A DNA stretch of 5,225 bases from assembly GCA_031256095.1 (NCBI GenBank), contig JAIRRG010000051.1, positions 1 to 5,225 of the forward strand. The letters are read 5' to 3'. The translations under genes and the position numbers were made by a program. Every line of letters begins with the position of its first letter. Position 1 is the stretch's first letter. Shown here piece by piece: positions 1 through 5,225 of the stretch. This stretch comes from Desulfobulbaceae bacterium (GTDB taxonomy: Bacteria > Desulfobacterota > Desulfobulbia > Desulfobulbales > Desulfocapsaceae). Below the pieces are notes generated by a model. That model did no database searches. It had not been told where the DNA came from and saw only the letters and a program-made list of their open reading frames with translations.

Positions 1-1356
1 AACCACCACAAGTTTACCAGCAATACGCGCGGTCCGGATATTTTCCCAACGCCTTTGCCCATAGGCGAGCAGCCAGAAGCCGGGCCGTCGCTCGCCGGTG
101 AAGGGATCGCTCATCACCGCTGGGCCTGGGTTTTTTCCTGACAAAAAAACATCTTGCAGCAGATGGTCGAGCTCAGTGATGCCCTGGCGCATCAGGGGCC
201 GCCACTCTTGCCAATCATCATGGTCGATACGGATGGCGTAGAGGCCGTCGTCGTCGAAGGCCCATTGGGCGTGACAGACCTGGCAAGAAACGCTTTTGCC
301 GTATTGCTCATGGGCCGGATGACGTAGCGTTGGCAAGGGATGTACGGCCCCGTCGTGGCTGGTGAAGAGAAAACCGCCGTCCTTTTTGCTGACGCCCGTG
401 GGCAGGCGGGTGGCCAGCAGCGCCGGGTCGTGGCAGACGGCGCAGGAGGCCTTGCCGTCATCCGTGGCCATCAGTTCGCCGCCTCGGTGGCAGTCGATGC
501 ATGCCAGGCCGCGCCGCTGATGGATGTCCGGGATGAGTTGGTGTGACTCAATGCCAAACGCTGGCTCTGCCGCTGGCGGGAATGGTGTGGCGTAGTCCGG
601 CGGCAGGTCATGCTGAAAGAGGCCGTAATAATCGGCGCCGACGCGGTTGCCGTAATGGCAGGCCAGACACTCTTGGTCGCTGGGGGCGGCGAATTGGTGT
701 GAGGTCATCTTGCCGTTTTGCCGGCGCATATGGCAGGCGGCGCAGCCGAGGCCGTGTTTGCTGGCGGCGTAGTCTTCGCCAGCGTAAAAGAGATGGCAGC
801 GCAGGCAGCGGCGGCGTAGCAGGTCGTCGGCCAATTCGGCGGTTGTTTTTGGCTCGCTGTAAATGGGGATATGGTCAATGCCGCTGACCGGCTTGCCACC
901 GTAGCGGTGGCGCAGGCGTTGATAACCGTCCAGCGTCAAATGGCTGCTTTGCTGGACGGCGCTGACTTCTTTTTCATGACAGCCGCCGCAGCCTTCTCGC
1001 CAATGACCAGGAGCGGCTGGCCTGGCGATCATTTCCTGATGCGCCGCCCGCTCATCGGCGGCCGGGCTGACGCCGCCATGACAGAGGTGGCAAGCCAGGG
1101 AATGGTTTTTATCGAAAATGATGGCGTGGCAGGCCTGGCACGTTTTTGTCGGCGGCGGGGCGCTTTGACAAGATGTAAGGGCGATAGGGACAATAAAAAT
1201 AAATAATATCAAAAAGATATACCGATACAGCAACGAATTTAGCCTCTCTTCGATCCGCCGCCAGCCGCCTATACCGTTGATCGAGACCGGCAGCGATGGT
1301 GAGGAGAGGATGGCTCGGTCGGTTTTCGCCGAGTATTTTTTTACAAACCGGAGCAT
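1..1356 (-). CDS. Multiheme c-type cytochrome lipoprotein (3' end outside window)
   Basis: This is an exported electron-transfer protein that binds haem c covalently. One minus-strand frame is open from the left edge up to a stop at 1486-1488. It holds nine CxxCH motifs, with first cysteines at residues 73 (CQACH), 89 (CHLCH), 123 (CGGCH), 184 (CLRCH), 205 (CAACH), 230 (CLACH), 286 (CIDCH), 305 (CAVCH) and 358 (CQVCH), numbered from ATG 1356. Many other histidines could be distal ligands. Before the first motif lies a hydrophobic stretch (YIFLILFIFIVPIALTSC) ending in a lipobox LTS-C at Cys63, so membrane anchoring is expected after signal peptidase II cleavage. The start is uncertain. ATG 1356 has AGGA 10 nt upstream but gives an unusually long N-region. 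TTG 1233 has AGAGAGG 9 nt upstream and gives a classic 21-residue lipoprotein signal with Cys22. Haem spacing resembles multiheme cytochromes of selenite/tellurite-reduction (Ext) type operons, but that is only an impression and the electron acceptor is unknown. The C-terminus lies outside the window. Confidence 0.88.
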   Translation of the reverse strand, partial: MLRFVKKYSAKTDRAILSSPSLPVSINGIGGWRRIEERLNSLLYRYIFLILFIFIVPIALTSCQSAPPPTKTCQACHAIIFDKNHSLACHLCHGGVSPAADERAAHQEMIARPAAPGHWREGCGGCHEKEVSAVQQSSHLTLDGYQRLRHRYGGKPVSGIDHIPIYSEPKTTAELADDLLRRRCLRCHLFYAGEDYAASKHGLGCAACHMRRQNGKMTSHQFAAPSDQECLACHYGNRVGADYYGLFQHDLPPDYATPFPPAAEPAFGIESHQLIPDIHQRRGLACIDCHRGGELMATDDGKASCAVCHDPALLATRLPTGVSKKDGGFLFTSHDGAVHPLPTLRHPAHEQYGKSVSCQVCHAQWAFDDDGLYAIRIDHDDWQEWRPLMRQGITELDHLLQDVFLSGKNPGPAVMSDPFTGERRPGFWLLAYGQRRWENIRTARIAGKLVVV

Positions 1357-4300
1357 GATTGAATTATCCTGAAAAAACGGTTGAGAAGGGCGCGGCGGTA
1401 TAGGTGAAAGCGGAGCATGATGGTTTCCTTGGCAAAGAATAGCTGATTTCCTACTGAGCCGCTTGTGGAAATCCCCAGGAACACTTCAGTCCGCTGGGAA
1501 AAATATGTATCGTCCACGAACCGTCTGGTTTATGGTATATGAAAGTCCGTTCACAGATGTGATCTGTCGCAGATTTGCTTTCTCCCTGTTTACGCGCCAT
1601 GCCACACTCGCACAACGCTATCCCTGCAAAAAACGAGCTTGTCCGGGCCGAGATCACCCATTTTCTGAAACACGCGCCGCCGCCGGTGCGCGCCGTCCTG
1701 CTCGCCCTCTTGCCCGCGGCCAAATGGGCCATTGATTCCGGTTATCACCATCGTGCCGCCGACGATACGGCGCTAACCAATTGGAACTCGCTACTCACTT
1801 TTCTGTCATCAATTGCCGCCATGCAGGGCGATGTCAGTGATTCGAGTGAGTTTGCCGGTTTCCTCCAGCGTTTCGCCAATCACCTCTTGTCGTCAAGCGC
1901 CACCATGGAGAGCGATTGGGCAATGCTGTTGCAGGTGTCACACGACCTCTTGATCATTGGCGGTCGCATGGAGTCGCCGGAGGAGGTGCTGCGCCAGAGC
2001 GCCGAAGTGCTGGTGCAGGCCCTGCGTGCCGATCTCTACCTTTGTCGTATGCGCGACGCCGAAGGCGGCTGGATTGCGCAGTTCTGTGACGCCCCCGGCG
2101 AAAACAGCGTGCCAATGATTCAACGGGTCATGGATGAGGATTTTTCACAGCATCCAGTGTTTGAAGCAATCATGCATGGCGACGCTAGTTTCGTCGTCTC
2201 GAATGATTTACAGGCCGTTGAACAGGGCGGCGAATCCCTCGACGGCGTCATGTATGACAGCGGCTACCGCTCCCGCCTGGCTTTCATCCTGCGCGTCGGC
2301 GGCCACCTCCCACCCTTCGGTCTGATCTTTCTCTATACGAGGCAAGAATACGGTTTCGACGATTACGAGGAACGCTTCCTCTCCAAATTCGCCAGCATTG
2401 TTTCCCTGACTGTTGGCAGGCGAATAGATGTTGCCAGGGACGCGCTGGAAAAAGCCTCTGGCGCCATGGCTCATTTTGGCAACAACGCCCTGAACGTCAT
2501 CCGCAATCAGGCGGAATTCTGCGGCGAACTGATGGTAGATATCGAAGCCCGCTTGCGCTACGCCCAGGACCTTTCTGGCGGTATGTTACAACGCTTGCCG
2601 GCGGATTCGCCCGGACGCGCCGAGGCCCAGGAGCTGGTGGCTATTCTCCAGCGCTCCGCCAACCTGAGCCAGCTTTCTGACCAGATCGACGGCGTTCTCA
2701 AGGGCGTGTCACGCATGACTCAGTTGATAGAGGCCCTGAAAAAATCTGTGGTGGAACCCCGCTTGATGCACTATCTGCAGGGCGAGAAGGTGCTGAAACT
2801 GGAGGAATGACAGCTTGTTTCTCCTGTCTCGCCAACTTGATAGTGATTGCTAGGGATAGGGAAGCGGTGGCCAGATAGACCCTTTGTCGGTCACTCAGTA
2901 AAAAATATGTGGCGTTTACGACTCTTCTGGTTATACTATAAAACTTCGCTCATAATTTGATCCGCTCTCAGTTTGCTTTCCTCTGTTTATATACGCCGTG
3001 TCATACTCCAATAATGCCTTGAAGAACGAACTTGTCCGGGCCGAGATCATCCGTTTCCTGAAACACGCGCCGCCGCCAATGCGGGCGGCGGCCTTGGCCC
3101 TGTTGCCAGCGGCGAAATGGGCCATTGATTCCGGCTATCATCATCTTGTCGTCAACACAACACTGAAAAGCTGGCGCTGTCTGCTGGCCCTGTTGTCGGC
3201 GATTGCCGCCATGCAGAGTGATTCGATGATGCTGTTACAGGTGTCGCGCGACCTGCTGCAGATTGGTGACCGTATGGCGCCGCCGCAGGATGTGCTGCGC
3301 CAGAGCGCCGAGGTGCTGGTACAGGCCTTGCGCGCCGATCTCTACCTTTGCCGTATGCGCGATGCCGACGGTGGCTGGGCCGTGCAGTGCTGTGACGCCC
3401 CCGGCGAAAACAGCGTGCCAATGATACCACGGGTCATGGATGAGGGTTTTTCACAGCATCCGGTTTCCCTGGCACTGATGCGCGGCAATGCCAGTTTTGT
3501 TGTCTCCAACGATTTGCATGCCATCGAAGAGGGCGGAGAATCCCTTAACTGTGTACTCTACCGCAGCGGCTACCGCTCCCGCCTGGCTTTTATCTTGCGC
3601 GCCGGCGGCAGCCGCCCGCCTTTTGGCCTGATTTTTCTCTATACCAAGCAAGAATATGGTTTCGAGGATTACGAGGAACATTTTCTGTCCAAATTCGCTG
3701 GCATCGTCTCCCTGACTGTTGGTAGGCGTATCAATATTGCCAAGGATGCGCTGGAAAAAGCCTCTGGTGCCATGGCACACTTTGGCAATAACACCTTGAA
3801 TGTCATCAGCAATCAGGCCGAATTTTGCGGTGAACTGATCATGGATATCGAACCCCGGCTGCGGCAAGCTCAGGAGCTTTCTGAAGACATGCTGCGGCAA
3901 CTGCCGGTAGGCTCGCCAGGCCGCGCCAAGGCCGAGGAACTGGCGGCCATTCTCCAGAACTCCACCGACCTGAGCCAGCTTTCCGAACAAATCGACGGCG
4001 TTCTTAAAGGCGTGTCGCGCATGGCTCAGTTGATAGGCGCTCTGAAAGAATCAGTGGAAAAGCCACGCCTGATGCATTACCTCCAGGGTGAGAAGGTGCT
4101 GAAGCTCGAGTAAGCACTCATTTTTCCGCACCCCACCAGGTCCACAGCAGTTGATAGGGGTCGTAGAACAGTGGCAATGTTTTGGGCTGACCAAAGATGT
4201 TGTGGTAACTGACACGGTGGTTGTCGATGTACCAGTTTGGCACCAGGTAGTAGCCGTACCACAGCGCCCGGTCAAGGGCGCGGCAGGCGGCGGTCAGTTC

Positions 4301-5225
4301 TTCCCGGGTGCTGGCATAAATCACTTTATCAATCAAGGCATCAATGGCTTGGTCGTGGATGCCAGCATAGTTGTCCGAGCCAGGCTGGGCAGCGGCGGCG
4401 GATGACCAGAAATTGCGCTGCTCATTGCCCGGCGACTGTGACTGGCCATATACTTCGACAATCATATCAAAATCGAAGTTACGGACACGTTCGGTATAGA
4501 CCGCCGGGTCGATGGTGCGATAGCTTGCCTTTATACCCAATTTGCCCAGATTTTCGACATAGGCGGCCATCACCCGCTCAAATGCCTGATTGGCCAGCAA
4601 AATCTCGAACTGGAATGGTTCGCCCGCCGCGTTTTTCAGTACTCCATCCTTCACTTGCCAGCCTGCTTCGGCCAGCAGGTTTTTCGCCTGCCTGAGATTC
4701 TGCCGCAGCGCCTGTGCATCTCCGGCCACCGGCGCCTTCAGCGGCGTGGTGAAGACTTCCGGCGGTAACAACGGACGTAACTCTTCAAGATAGCGCAGTT
4801 CCAGCCCCTGCGGCAAGCTGGTGGCGGCCAGGGGCGAGTGGCTGAAAAACGATTCGCTGCGGCGATACTGGCCAAAATACAAGGTTTTGTTGGTCCACTC
4901 GAAATCCAGAGCCAGCCCCATGGCCTGGCGCACTTTCCGATCGAAAAAAATGTTCCGGCGCGTATTCATAACAAAACCCTGCATCCCGGCGTCGTTGTGG
5001 TGGGCAAACATTTTTTTGATCAACCTGCCGTCGGCGAAACCGCCACCCTCCATATCCCGCGCCCACTGTTTGGCGATATTGACCGGCAAAAAATCGAATT
5101 CCCCGGCCTTGAAGGCCTCCAGCGTCACCACCGGATCTTTGAAGTATTTGACTGTGATGGTATCGAAATTGTACATGCCGCGCCGCGTGGGATTGTTTTT
5201 TCCCCAGTACTATCAGGATATTGAT

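Overview
The window looks like an accessory chromosomal segment of a Gram-negative bacterium, most likely one of the Pseudomonadota. A multiheme c-type cytochrome lipoprotein and a YejA-type periplasmic solute-binding protein both imply a periplasm. Finer taxonomy cannot be read from the sequence. There is no rRNA, tRNA, CRISPR array or transposase.

Layout: (1) Bases 1-1356, minus strand: the N-terminal 452 codons of a multiheme cytochrome c lipoprotein with nine CxxCH haem motifs in one frame. It runs off the left edge without a stop. (2) Bases 1357-1598: a divergent intergenic region with upstream signals for the cytochrome and the first GAF gene. (3) Bases 1599-2810 and 2998-4113, plus strand: two tandem paralogues, about 80% identical over their last 270 residues by hand count. 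Each has a helical N-terminus, a GAF domain, and a C-terminal helical region carrying a histidine-kinase-like H-box but no ATPase domain. The duplication includes about 100 bp of upstream DNA. Copy 2 lacks exactly 84 bp relative to copy 1, and the gap is bounded by imperfect direct repeats. (4) Bases 4118 to the right edge, minus strand: the C-terminal part of a YejA-like family 5 solute-binding protein. It converges on the second GAF gene with 4 bp between the stop codons. Its frame is broken close to the window end.

How the genes work together: the GAF pair is probably cytoplasmic sensory or signalling machinery and may act with kinases or response regulators encoded elsewhere. The cytochrome is transcribed divergently from it, so shared regulation is possible but unproven. 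The YejA-like gene looks functionally separate. The most interesting object is the tandem GAF/DHp-like pair, which looks like kinase dimerisation modules without a catalytic domain.
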